NCBI GenBank assembly: GCA_029237825.1
Contig: JAQZBQ010000010.1
Coordinates: 104,987-168,986 of the forward strand
Direction: 5' to 3'
From: Bacteroidota bacterium
GTDB taxonomy: Bacteria; Bacteroidota; Bacteroidia; B-17B0; Aurantibacillaceae
Length of the DNA stretch: 64,000 nucleotides
This document shows positions 1 to 8,696 of this stretch, in pieces. A model generated the notes under the pieces. That model saw only the letters and a program-made list of their open reading frames with translations. It was not told the origin of the DNA and ran no database searches. Within the stretch, counting starts at the first letter, position 1; the number at the start of each line of letters is the position of its first letter. The translations under genes were made by a program, and so were the position numbers.

Positions 1-9
1 TAAATTCAG

Positions 10-17
10 TAAATTTG
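10..17 (+). promoter_or_regulatory. -7 promoter box of the HD-domain gene
   Basis: The octamer TAAATTTG fits the Bacteroidota -7 consensus TAnnTTTG and lies 14 nt before the ATG at 32. The -33 element would fall at or beyond the window edge, so only half of the promoter can be judged. Confidence 0.45.
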
Positions 18-31
18 GTTTTAATCTATTT

Positions 32-1258
32 ATGGTTTCCAACAAACGAAAAATAATCAATGATCCCATCTACGGCTTTGTAACCCTGCCTGATGACCTC
101 GTGTATGATTTGATCAATCACCCAATTTTTCAGCGTTTAAGAAGAATCAAACAATTGGGTTTAACAAACCTGGTTTACCCTGGTGCCTTGCATACTCGCT
201 TTCATCACGCCATTGGCGCCATGTATTTAATGACTGAAGCTTTACAAACATTAAAAGCAAAAGATGTAAGAATTACCGATGACGAGTGCCGTGCAGCAAC
301 CATCGCCATTTTATTACACGACATAGGACACGGGCCTTTTTCTCATGCTTTGGAACATACCATTGTAAAGGGTATTCATCACGAAGATGTGTCGGCTATG
401 CTCATGGATGAACTCAATAAAGTATTTAAAGGTAAACTTACTTTAGCAATAAAAATTTTCAAAGATGAACATCCTAAGAAATTCCTCCATCAATTGGTAT
501 CGAGTCAACTAGATATGGACCGACTTGATTACCTGAACAGGGACAGCTTTTTTACCGGTGTTTCTGAAGGGGTTGTTAGCAGTGACCGGATCATTAAAAT
601 GCTCAATGTAAAGGATGGGCAGCTCGTTGTTGAAGCAAAAGGTATTTACAGCGTAGAAAATTTTCTGATTTCACGAAGGTTAATGTATTGGCAGGTCTAC
701 CTTCATAAGACAGTTTTAAGTGCAGAAAAGTTACTCGTAAATGTATTGAAACGTGCGAAGGAACTATCGTTGAACGGTGAAGATCTCTTTGCAACACCGG
801 CGCTTTCTCTATTTTTAAAAAACAATTTCAGTAAAAGAGATTTTATAAACCGGCCAGAACTGCTCCAACAGTTTGTGTTACTCGATGATTATGATATTAT
901 GGCATCAGTTAAAGCATGGATGACACACAAGGATTTCGTACTTTCATACTTATGCACAAATTTGATTAACCGGAATTTATATAAGATTGAACTTCAAAAT
1001 AAAAAATTCTCGCAAAATGAGGAGAACGCTTTATTGGAACGGGTAATGAAAAAATACAAACTGACTAGAAAAGAAGCGAGTTACCTTGTCTTTACGGAAA
1101 ACGTAAATAACAGTGCATACAATTCACATTTCCAAATTCATATAGTTCAGAAAAACGGTTCGCTGGTCGATGTTGCTAAAGCATCCGATCAATTGAACAT
1201 TAAAATGCTGAGTAAAAAGGTAACCAAGTATTTTATGTGCTATCCTAAAGGATTGTGA
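32..1258 (+). CDS. HD-domain phosphohydrolase (COG1078-like)
   Basis: A 408-residue soluble protein of the HD superfamily, which hydrolyses phosphate esters of nucleotides with bound divalent metal. The metal ligands are visible: RFHHAIG near residue 57 gives the first histidine, LLHDIGHGPFSH near residue 94 gives the HD doublet, and SQLDMDRLDYL near residue 157 gives the distal aspartate. The length and the opening NDPIYGFV match the COG1078 family (deoxynucleotide triphosphohydrolase-like). The exact substrate, dNTP or other, cannot be told from sequence. ATG 32 follows a -7 box closely. The gene stands alone and converges on the TPR gene, 19 bp away. Confidence 0.9.
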   Translation: MVSNKRKIINDPIYGFVTLPDDLVYDLINHPIFQRLRRIKQLGLTNLVYPGALHTRFHHAIGAMYLMTEALQTLKAKDVRITDDECRAATIAILLHDIGHGPFSHALEHTIVKGIHHEDVSAMLMDELNKVFKGKLTLAIKIFKDEHPKKFLHQLVSSQLDMDRLDYLNRDSFFTGVSEGVVSSDRIIKMLNVKDGQLVVEAKGIYSVENFLISRRLMYWQVYLHKTVLSAEKLLVNVLKRAKELSLNGEDLFATPALSLFLKNNFSKRDFINRPELLQQFVLLDDYDIMASVKAWMTHKDFVLSYLCTNLINRNLYKIELQNKKFSQNEENALLERVMKKYKLTRKEASYLVFTENVNNSAYNSHFQIHIVQKNGSLVDVAKASDQLNIKMLSKKVTKYFMCYPKGL

Positions 1259-1277
1259 TTTAATTTGCAGAAAAGAG

Positions 1278-1931
1278 TTAGCCAGGCATTCGGCTAATTT
1301 GTTTTTCCATAGTTTTTAGTTGCGAAACAATCTCTTCATTTTTAGGCTTTAGATCTTTTGCTTTCTTAAAATGTTGCTTTGCAATTCGGTATTGCATCCG
1401 TTGCGCTTCAATATTACAAAGTTGTAAATACGCTGCTGCTAAACTGTCTTTATCCGGAATTCCTGCCTTTACAGCTTCCATCAAATGAAGCCTGGCCTGT
1501 TTAGTATTTCCTTTTTTTAATTCAATAAATCCCAGCTGCATCAAATTTGATCCTTCCATATCACCGGTAATCTTTGACTTAATTTTCAGGCTCTTTCTAA
1601 TGTTTGACTCTGCCTTATCCAAGTCATTCGAAGCCATTGACAGGTTACTTTGTAACATGTAATACCCCGAACGAATTGGTTTAAACAATAACCTCGGAAA
1701 TTTAATCTTATTAAGATAAAACATGGCTTTATCTACATCTCCGTCTGTAACAGCTTCCTGCACAAGTCGCATTGTTCCCATCATAAAATACAATAGTAAA
1801 GAAATAATAGCTAAACTATAACATATCCAGGCCGTAACAGGATCAAGAAACACATGCGCTAACACTCCCAAAACAATCAGTGCAATGATAATTTGTAGTC
1901 GGTATAAAATGTAAAATCTTAAAAATTTCAT
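1278..1931 (-). CDS. Membrane-anchored TPR protein
   Basis: A 217-residue protein with two hydrophobic segments near the N-terminus (about residues 10-28 and 33-51) followed by a soluble domain of repeated helix pairs. The motifs AMFYLNKIKFP, YYMLQSNLSMASNDLDKAESNI and QLGFIELKKGNTKQARLHL have TPR spacing, indicating three to four repeats. Such proteins act as membrane-tethered protein-binding scaffolds; no partner is evident. It converges with the HD gene. Specific function unknown. Confidence 0.75.
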   Translation of the reverse strand: MKFLRFYILYRLQIIIALIVLGVLAHVFLDPVTAWICYSLAIISLLLYFMMGTMRLVQEAVTDGDVDKAMFYLNKIKFPRLLFKPIRSGYYMLQSNLSMASNDLDKAESNIRKSLKIKSKITGDMEGSNLMQLGFIELKKGNTKQARLHLMEAVKAGIPDKDSLAAAYLQLCNIEAQRMQYRIAKQHFKKAKDLKPKNEEIVSQLKTMEKQISRMPG

Positions 1932-2030
1932 ATAAGTTCAATAATGGTTGGTTATTTTTTTGAGCGCCAAAGATACAATTTTTATCTATGTTCGGAGCTT
2001 CGAAAAAAGGCTAAGTACATTAAAAAAAAA

Positions 2031-2053
2031 GCCTTCCTGGAGAACAGGAAGGC
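2031..2053 (-). terminator. Intrinsic terminator of the M43 protease gene
   Basis: A perfect 9-bp stem (GCCTTCCTG / CAGGAAGGC, loop of 5, extended by A-T pairs) is followed on the reverse strand by nine T residues. It lies 23 bp after the protease stop codon. Confidence 0.9.
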
Positions 2054-2076
2054 TTCTTTTGTTTAATAACACTTAA

Positions 2077-4884
2077 TTACTCAATAATTAACTTCTTCGT
2101 TACTTTTCTACCATCAATGTTAATGGTAATAAAGTAGATACCTGAATTTAACTGATTTGATGCGTTAACGGTATGTTTTATTGTTACTCCGGCAATTCCG
2201 GTAAGTTCACTTGTCTCAACAACTCGTCCTGTTACATCATAAACCAAGATGTTCACTGGAGCGCTGGAAGGAGAAGTGAATTCAATGTCGGAAGAAGAAC
2301 TGGTTGGATTTGGATAGATCGATAAACTTAATGAATTCTCGAACTCATCAACACTTACAACACCTGACACATTGATGTTATCGATATACAAGTTTTGAGA
2401 ACTTCCAGTAGACACATCATTCTGGAACCAGAAACGGAATTTAACATCTTTCTTATTTGGAATACCTATTATATTAAAAAGAGTTGGAGAAAATGCTTTG
2501 TTAACCCATTTAGGGTTTGGAACTGCTGAACTCCAAGGAATATAAGGTGCATTCACTGTCCCTCCGCTTGTAGCCATCTGAGTAGCTGTCAAACCAGTAA
2601 TGGTTTTCCAGGAACCACCACAATCAAAGCTATACTGAACTTTAAATGTATCTGCAACAACACCCGTTTTTCTCGCGAAAGAATAATCGAATGATAAGGA
2701 GATATTGGTAGTGTTTGAGAAATCGAAAGCAGGAAGTTCAAGGATATCAACATTCGAAGCAAACCCTGGCCAAGAATTAGGTGTGTAATTAGCATTAGGC
2801 AGAATAGCAGATTTAGATGAAGTTCCTGCGCCATAATTTGATAATTCCCATCCCGGTGTTCCATTGTCTTCATTCACGAATTTCATTCCTGCTGGCCACC
2901 ATTGACCGCTTTCAAATGTCTCTGTATATGGCAATGAAATCTGATCAGCGTTCCAATTAGTCGTAATATAATCATTAACTGATTTTGTAGAAGTTCCGTC
3001 AGCATTCGTTACTGTTAGTGTTACCGAATATATTCCAGGAGTAGAATAAGTAACTGTTTGAACAGCAGATGTCGAAGTTGCTGGTGTTCCACCTTCAAAT
3101 TGCCATAAGTAAGTCATCGGAGCAGATGAATTATAAGAGGTACTGTTAAAGGTAAGTGTTTGACCTGCACAGTTAATGAAATTCGTAACAGCAAAATCTG
3201 CAATTGGTGCACATGGAGTGGTTGGAGTAGGATTACCAGAAGCATCCAGGATACCGGTAGCAATTAAGTTTGCTACACCACATAATGAATCACGTGCTGA
3301 AATTGATGATAATAAAGATGTTCTCATTTTATCACGCTGACCTTCAGTAAACATTTTAGGACAAGATGAATAATCCATGATGTTTTCAATATTAGGACGT
3401 TTGTCTGAACAGGTTGCCATAATTAAATTTGGAGTCTGAGGAGTCGATTGAGTATTACCAATATTAAAATTATAATCCTCGATTTCGCCACTTACCGGAA
3501 CCATGTTAGCACTCGTAATCGGTGAATCTGACGTGATAATTCTCATCCGGTAAACACCATACATTCCTGTTGGGAATGTATAGGATGCAGTAAAGGTTTG
3601 AGGGCCAAATAAACCAGCAGGAGACGTAAAAATAGTTTCTCCTGCATCAACGAAATCACCGTCCTTATTCTTATCAAAATAAACGGTTACGTAATTATTC
3701 ACTGAGTATTGAGCAATACTTTGAATGGTAAAAGTATTGGCTGTTCCAGAATTAAAATCATTTCCATAAATTCCCGAAAAATCAGAATATCCGCCAGCTG
3801 TTCCCGGAGCTGTATAACTTACAGTATCTGCCGTAGGAGATACAGTAGTGGCTGTCATCGCGAATAACGGTTTAATAACATTTGAACTTAACGAGTTCAG
3901 AGGGCTTACATTTGTAAATAATCTGTATTTTGGGGAAGAAGGGCTAACAACCGGAATACCAAAACTAAATTTAACGATATCAGAACTGTCGACCGGATTA
4001 AGAACTGACGGGGTATAGCTATAGTTGGCTGCTTTTGGGCATGTACTAAAAAAGCCTGTAGTTGGAGGGGTATCAGCGATGTCGTCATTTCCACATTCAA
4101 AACCTGGATCGTTCGTTGCACCAAAAGTATGTGCCAAGCCAAGCCAGTGTCCAATTTCATGACTTAACGAGCGAGCATCCAATCCGCTTAAAAAGTCATA
4201 ACGGTATACTATTGCATCAGCTGGATCTATAGGCGAAGTACCAGGTAAATGTGTGTATCCCACAATAATTCCACCACCTACAACAGATCCACTGGAAATA
4301 ATGTTTTTAACAATATAGATATTCATATACTTAGATGGATTCCAACTATTTGCTGCCATCGTACTGTATTGGTAATTAAACAAATCAGATTGTGACCAGT
4401 TAGTTTTTTCATCATAATGACGAACGATACCATTGGTACAATTTCCCTGAGGATCTTTTTTAGCCAATTCAAAATGAATATTTGAGTTTACATATAACGG
4501 CTTATAAAGCTTGTCAATATTAACTGTATCAGATCCTTCTTTAGCAAAATCCCTGTTTACCTGAGCAAGAGCGTTGATTAACTGCGCATCAGAAACATTA
4601 ATCCCGGAACCAACGTTTTCACCTAAATGCAAAACATGAAAAACAACCGGAACGGTAAAAGTATAATTTGGAGCAACCGTTCTGGAAGCAGCAGCATTTT
4701 GCAAAAACGCCTGATATTCAGCGTCAGATGCAGCTGTTGCCGCGTTTAATTTAGCCGCGTATCCTGGAACATTTTTAAGGTAAATCTCGCGGGCCTGGTA
4801 GGTAGCACATGGCTGTATTTGCTGGGCGCTGCCAGAAACTGCCATGGTTAAACAAGCCGATGCACTAAGTAATAATTTTTTCAT
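2077..4884 (-). CDS. Secreted M43-family metalloprotease with PKD domain and T9SS sorting tail
   Basis: A 935-residue exported zinc protease of the pappalysin/cytophagalysin type. Residues 1-20 form a signal peptide ending SGSA-QQ. The zinc site HEIGHWLGLAH (residues 242-252) is the HExxHxxGxxH metzincin motif, and IMDYSSCPK further on is the Met-turn. Between the zinc site and the Met-turn lies a GEVED-like insert (GEIEDYNF). A PKD domain (YLWQFEGGTP) follows, then a beta-sandwich region with fold-typical FSFDYSFA-like strands, and finally a type A T9SS sorting domain (SIYPNPTSS ... KKLIIE). It is thus predicted to cross the outer membrane by type IX secretion and be released or anchored at the surface. 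A canonical promoter lies upstream and a strong terminator downstream, so it is monocistronic. Confidence 0.92.
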   Translation of the reverse strand: MKKLLLSASACLTMAVSGSAQQIQPCATYQAREIYLKNVPGYAAKLNAATAASDAEYQAFLQNAAASRTVAPNYTFTVPVVFHVLHLGENVGSGINVSDAQLINALAQVNRDFAKEGSDTVNIDKLYKPLYVNSNIHFELAKKDPQGNCTNGIVRHYDEKTNWSQSDLFNYQYSTMAANSWNPSKYMNIYIVKNIISSGSVVGGGIIVGYTHLPGTSPIDPADAIVYRYDFLSGLDARSLSHEIGHWLGLAHTFGATNDPGFECGNDDIADTPPTTGFFSTCPKAANYSYTPSVLNPVDSSDIVKFSFGIPVVSPSSPKYRLFTNVSPLNSLSSNVIKPLFAMTATTVSPTADTVSYTAPGTAGGYSDFSGIYGNDFNSGTANTFTIQSIAQYSVNNYVTVYFDKNKDGDFVDAGETIFTSPAGLFGPQTFTASYTFPTGMYGVYRMRIITSDSPITSANMVPVSGEIEDYNFNIGNTQSTPQTPNLIMATCSDKRPNIENIMDYSSCPKMFTEGQRDKMRTSLLSSISARDSLCGVANLIATGILDASGNPTPTTPCAPIADFAVTNFINCAGQTLTFNSTSYNSSAPMTYLWQFEGGTPATSTSAVQTVTYSTPGIYSVTLTVTNADGTSTKSVNDYITTNWNADQISLPYTETFESGQWWPAGMKFVNEDNGTPGWELSNYGAGTSSKSAILPNANYTPNSWPGFASNVDILELPAFDFSNTTNISLSFDYSFARKTGVVADTFKVQYSFDCGGSWKTITGLTATQMATSGGTVNAPYIPWSSAVPNPKWVNKAFSPTLFNIIGIPNKKDVKFRFWFQNDVSTGSSQNLYIDNINVSGVVSVDEFENSLSLSIYPNPTSSSSDIEFTSPSSAPVNILVYDVTGRVVETSELTGIAGVTIKHTVNASNQLNSGIYFITINIDGRKVTKKLIIE

Positions 4885-4930
4885 CGTTTATAGAGTTAAT
4901 TTTTAAATAAATGGGGATTTATTCTAATCA

Positions 4931-4961
4931 CAAACTTAACGATTAATTTAATTAATGCAAA
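4931..4961 (-). promoter_or_regulatory. Canonical Bacteroidota promoter of the M43 protease
   Basis: On the reverse strand TTTG (4958-4961) is separated by exactly 19 nt from TAAGTTTG (4931-4938). This is a full match to TTTG-N19-TAnnTTTG. The predicted leader to the ATG at 4884 is about 40 nt. Confidence 0.8.
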
Positions 4962-5027
4962 ATATTGTGAAAAAAATGAAGGGTTAAACAAGTTGAAAAA
5001 ACGAGCAGGACAGGGAAATGAAGTTAA

Positions 5028-5762
5028 TTATTTAATTTCCTTCCAGTTGGTGAGATCTCTGATAACCACCGATGCACAAGTCATCCCGAACACGGCAGGT
5101 ATATAAGAGATTGTTCCATAGGCCGATTTCTTAAAATTTGACCCATCGGTTTTCATAATCGACCTTTTGTCGGGAAGCTCAGTTGAAAATACGGCTTTAA
5201 ACCCTTTGTAAATACCAACTTCCTTCAAACGCTTCCTCAGATAATATGCCATAGGGCAATGACAGGTTTTTGAAATATCAACTACTTTTAACTGAGTGGG
5301 GTCCATTTTACCGCCTGCTCCCATCGATGAAACAATACTGTGCCCTTTTTCCATTGCAGTTTTAATTAAATGTATTTTCGGAGTAATACTGTCGATGGCA
5401 TCAACCACGTAATCAAATGGTTTTTGAAGTAATAAAATCATCTTCTCAGGGTCCTGAAATTCAGAGATAACATTCAATCTGACATAAGGATTGATATCTG
5501 TAAGGCGCGCCTCCATCAGTAATGCTTTACTTTGACCGTGTGTGGAGGATAAAGCCTGTAATTGACGGTTGCGGTTTGTGGGATCTACAACATCGCCGTC
5601 TACGATAGTAAGTTCCCCTATACCGGCTCTACATAATGCTTCTGCCGCATAAGAACCAACTCCACCCAGGCCAACAATTAATACGTGGGCTTTGTTTAAA
5701 TTATCCATGCCCTCATCTCCTACCAAAAGTTTGGTCCTTTGCATCCAATGTTTATCTTCCAT
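5028..5762 (-). CDS. tcdA: tRNA threonylcarbamoyladenosine dehydratase
   Basis: A 244-residue E1-like enzyme of the HesA/MoeB/ThiF fold. TcdA uses ATP to cyclise t6A to ct6A at tRNA position 37. The nucleotide-binding glycine loop GLGGVGSYAAEALCRAG (about residues 31-47) is followed by VDGDVVDPTNRNRQ, where the TNxNRQ signature is typical of TcdA. The DAIDSITPK motif and Ala/Gly-rich SSMGAGGKMDPT also match. It lacks the C-terminal rhodanese or extra domain of MoeB proteins. The start overlaps the end of the TatD-family gene by 11 bp, so the two are co-transcribed. The t6A-forming enzyme TsaC is encoded at the far end of this window. Confidence 0.9.
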   Translation of the reverse strand: MEDKHWMQRTKLLVGDEGMDNLNKAHVLIVGLGGVGSYAAEALCRAGIGELTIVDGDVVDPTNRNRQLQALSSTHGQSKALLMEARLTDINPYVRLNVISEFQDPEKMILLLQKPFDYVVDAIDSITPKIHLIKTAMEKGHSIVSSMGAGGKMDPTQLKVVDISKTCHCPMAYYLRKRLKEVGIYKGFKAVFSTELPDKRSIMKTDGSNFKKSAYGTISYIPAVFGMTCASVVIRDLTNWKEIK

Positions 5763-6396
5763 TCGCTAAAAATATATCAGTAAAATTACGGTAAATTATC
5801 ATTTTTAATGTATCACATTCAATATTTAAAAAGCGTGATGCCTGTGAATATACGTTTTCAATCGAAAGATCTGATCGGGTATCTGTTTCCAGAAAAAACT
5901 GTATTTGGCCTGTCTTTAAAAAATTTTCCTTATTAAAAACTGAAGGGTTCAATGAAATCAAAAAACCATGACCTGCTAATTGAAGCGCCAGGTCGTCGGA
6001 TTTATTAAAACCATGAATGAGCATCGAAATTTTATTTTTGTAAGGTTTACACGTGGCAATTAATTCATCGAACGCCCTTACGCAATGAATAATTACAGGT
6101 TTGTTGTACTGACAGGCAAGATCCAACTGCTTGGTGAAAACGTTTTTCTGAAAGGTAATTCGTGGTCCCTTCAGCCGATCCAATCCGCATTCGCCAACTG
6201 CGAGACAATTTTTATGTGACAGAAATTTTTCAAACTCATTCCAATTTATATCCCTATCAGCATCCCAAGGATGCACACCTACTGAGAAATAAGAGGATGT
6301 GTAAATTTCCTTATCAAACCCGAACCGATTGTTAAACAAAAACACACCATCTTCTTTTGGAAAATGGTGTGTATGTATATCAACAAATGGTATCAT
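5752..6396 (-). CDS. TatD-family metal-dependent hydrolase
   Basis: A 214-residue member of the TatD amidohydrolase family (DNase/deacylase type). The metal ligands are visible: DIHTHH at residues 6-11, AVGECGLDR (glutamate), VIIHCVRAFDE, MLIHGFNK and FLETDTRSD (aspartate). At 214 residues it is shorter than the usual ~255, reflecting short loops rather than loss of ligands. It lies between the AOS-family gene (36 bp upstream) and tcdA (11 bp overlap), so probably one operon. Substrate unknown; TatD proteins have been tied to DNA repair and tRNA or peptide hydrolysis. Confidence 0.85.
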   Translation of the reverse strand: MIPFVDIHTHHFPKEDGVFLFNNRFGFDKEIYTSSYFSVGVHPWDADRDINWNEFEKFLSHKNCLAVGECGLDRLKGPRITFQKNVFTKQLDLACQYNKPVIIHCVRAFDELIATCKPYKNKISMLIHGFNKSDDLALQLAGHGFLISLNPSVFNKENFLKTGQIQFFLETDTRSDLSIENVYSQASRFLNIECDTLKMIIYRNFTDIFLANGR

Positions 6397-6432
6397 TTAA
6401 ACCGGCTTGTAAACGTAAGCCGTTGGTAAATA

Positions 6433-7692
6433 TTAAAGGGCCTGAGAAAATCCTTCGCGGATTTCATCTGCTACGTATTGTCCTCCATACAATTTATCCT
6501 TTATTTTAGAAAAGCTCTCGATGGTATATTTAACATCTTCTAAGGTATGCATTGCAGTAGGAATTAAACGCAAAATGATCATTCCTTTTGGAATAACAGG
6601 ATAAACTACCATGGAACAAAAGATCCCAAAATTTTCGCGCAAATCAATTACCATATTTGTTGCCTCAGGAATAGAACCACGCATATAAACCGGCGTTACT
6701 GGTGTATTCGTTACTCCAATATCAAAACCGGCGTCAACCAAGCCTTTTTGAAGCGCAGAAGAAATTTCCCACAACTTCGTACGGTATTCAGGATGTTTAT
6801 TAATTAATTCCAGGCGTTTCAATAAACCATACACCAAAGGCATTGGCAACGATTTGGCAAATATCTGCGAACGCATGTTATAGCGTAAATAGGTAACCAC
6901 CTGTTTTGTAGAACTGATGTAACCTCCAATTAGGGCGAATGATTTTGCAAACGTACCGAAATAAATATCAATTCCATCCTGGCATCCCTGTTCTTCTCCT
7001 GTCCCTCCACCATTTGGCCCAAGTGTACCAACTCCGTGTGCATCATCTACAAATAACCGGAAATTGAATTTTTTCTTCAAAGCAACGATTTCCTTTAATT
7101 TTCCCTGATCTCCACGCATACCAAACACGCCTTCTGTAATTACCAAAATTCCTCCTCCTGTTTGATCCGCTAACCGCTTCGCCCGCTCCAATTGCTTTTC
7201 ACAATCTTCTACGTCGTTGTGTTTAAATACAAAACGTTTTCCCATATGTAAACGAACACCGTCTAAAATACAAGCGTGACTTTCTGCATCATACACAATT
7301 ACGTCATGTCTGTCTACAAGGGCATCAATGGCCGAAACCATTGCCTGGTATCCAAAATTACAGAGAATGGTATCTTCTTTTTGTGATAATTTTGATAGGC
7401 CTCTTTCCAACTCTTCGTGTAAATCCGAGTTTCCACTCATCATACGTGCGCCCATCGGCAAAGCAAGTCCAAATTTTTCTGCGCCTTCCTTATCAGCTTT
7501 TCTAACTTCAGGATGATTTGCCAAACCTAGATAATTATTCAAGCTCCAATTCAACAATTTTTTTCCTCTGAATCCCATATGCGGCGACACCTCTCCTTCC
7601 AATTTCGGGAATGTAAAATATCCGTGTGAAGCTTTTGAATGTTCACCAATCGGACCCATGTTTTTTTCAATTTTTTCGAAAATATCTTTCAT
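6433..7692 (-). CDS. AOS-family PLP enzyme, probable serine palmitoyltransferase
   Basis: A 419-residue pyridoxal-phosphate enzyme of the alpha-oxoamine synthase family, which condenses an acyl-CoA with an amino acid. The cofactor lysine lies in GTFAKSFALIGG, the ring-stacking histidine in DAESHACILDG, and the aspartate in VDDAHGVGTLG. The family also holds 8-amino-7-oxononanoate synthase and 2-amino-3-ketobutyrate CoA ligase. I favour serine palmitoyltransferase because no biotin or threonine genes are near and because sphingolipid synthesis is common in this phylum. The TFAKS rather than TLGKA lysine context also differs from BioF and Kbl. It is the first gene of the AOS-TatD-tcdA group. 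Confidence 0.7.
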   Translation of the reverse strand: MKDIFEKIEKNMGPIGEHSKASHGYFTFPKLEGEVSPHMGFRGKKLLNWSLNNYLGLANHPEVRKADKEGAEKFGLALPMGARMMSGNSDLHEELERGLSKLSQKEDTILCNFGYQAMVSAIDALVDRHDVIVYDAESHACILDGVRLHMGKRFVFKHNDVEDCEKQLERAKRLADQTGGGILVITEGVFGMRGDQGKLKEIVALKKKFNFRLFVDDAHGVGTLGPNGGGTGEEQGCQDGIDIYFGTFAKSFALIGGYISSTKQVVTYLRYNMRSQIFAKSLPMPLVYGLLKRLELINKHPEYRTKLWEISSALQKGLVDAGFDIGVTNTPVTPVYMRGSIPEATNMVIDLRENFGIFCSMVVYPVIPKGMIILRLIPTAMHTLEDVKYTIESFSKIKDKLYGGQYVADEIREGFSQAL

Positions 7693-7795
7693 TGTATTTC
7701 TGGTTAACTTGTATAATGTGTAAAATTAAGAAAATTCCTTGATCGTGTGTTAATTTGAAGAGTGTATAATTTATTAACGCTTTGTTATGAAGACT

Positions 7796-8575
7796 TTATA
7801 CTATCTTTTTAATTACCCTCAGCATGTGTGAATATTTTTTATTATCAGAATGAAATATCCCGTAATGATCAAACTTATCAATTCGTACGCAGCCGCTCGC
7901 ATGAATGATCTGCTGGTTTTCTAACACAATCCCAACGTGAACGATGTGACCTTCCTCATTATCAAAAAAAGCAAGGTCACCGGGTTGAGCTTCTTCTACA
8001 AAACTTAAAGGAGTACCAATTTCAACTTGCTGACTGGCATCCCTTGGTAATTTATAACCGTTCAATTTAAAGACAACCTGTACAAAGCCGGAACAATCAA
8101 TTCCAAAAGGACTTCTTCCACCCCAAAGGTAAGGCGCATTTAAAAAAAGATAAGCCGTTTCTTTAATATCTGTAATGGGTCTTTTAAGAGAAGAGTCAAT
8201 CACGCTTCCTTCAAATAAAAAATCAGAATCTCCGCACTTTAATTTGCCATTTAAATAATTTGGAAGCGTTGCCCCAACAGTTAACGGAAAAATAACGTTT
8301 CGGTCGATACCCGAAATCACCTGAACCAACTCTGAACTTACAATGAAGGAATTCATGGTTTCAAGGTCACTTGCTGAAAGTTTTGTGTGTTGTTTAGCGC
8401 TGATCCAGCATAGATAATTATCATAATTAGTTCTGATTTGCAACCAGTCTTCCCCATCCTGAACAATAGTATAGGTTTCTCCAAATAACAATTGGGTCAC
8501 CATTTCACTGGCGCCGGATGGCTCTTTCCTGCAGGGAACAATGCTAAGAGTACAAATACCAAAACTCATAGGCAT
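7796..8575 (-). CDS. NlpC/P60 cell-wall endopeptidase with SH3-like N-terminus
   Basis: A 259-residue C40-family peptidase that cleaves peptidoglycan stem peptides. The catalytic cysteine lies in GIDCSGFVQVVF (about residue 160), the histidine in EGHIVHVGIVL and a third polar residue in IIHASGCVRI. YLWGGRSPFG just before the cysteine is the family hallmark. Residues 1-130 hold SH3-like segments (LLFGETYTIVQDGEDWLQI). No signal peptide is evident at the annotated start, as in some dipeptidyl-peptidase VI-like members that act on recycled peptides. It is divergent from the ABC transporter gene. Confidence 0.88.
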   Translation of the reverse strand: MPMSFGICTLSIVPCRKEPSGASEMVTQLLFGETYTIVQDGEDWLQIRTNYDNYLCWISAKQHTKLSASDLETMNSFIVSSELVQVISGIDRNVIFPLTVGATLPNYLNGKLKCGDSDFLFEGSVIDSSLKRPITDIKETAYLFLNAPYLWGGRSPFGIDCSGFVQVVFKLNGYKLPRDASQQVEIGTPLSFVEEAQPGDLAFFDNEEGHIVHVGIVLENQQIIHASGCVRIDKFDHYGIFHSDNKKYSHMLRVIKKIV

Positions 8576-8641
8576 AAATTTAACTTACAGATGAACAGTA
8601 AAAAGATACAAACCAAATAGTTATTCACTATGCATTATTAA

Positions 8642-8673
8642 TTGAAAGGTTAAAAACATTAGTCGTAATTTTG
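8642..8673 (+). promoter_or_regulatory. Promoter of the ABC transporter gene
   Basis: TTG (8642-8644), a 21-nt spacer and TAATTTTG (8666-8673) resemble the Bacteroidota promoter. The leader to ATG 8697 would be about 20 nt. Confidence 0.5.
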
Positions 8674-8696
8674 ATTTCTGTTTTTTTTGTTCGTCC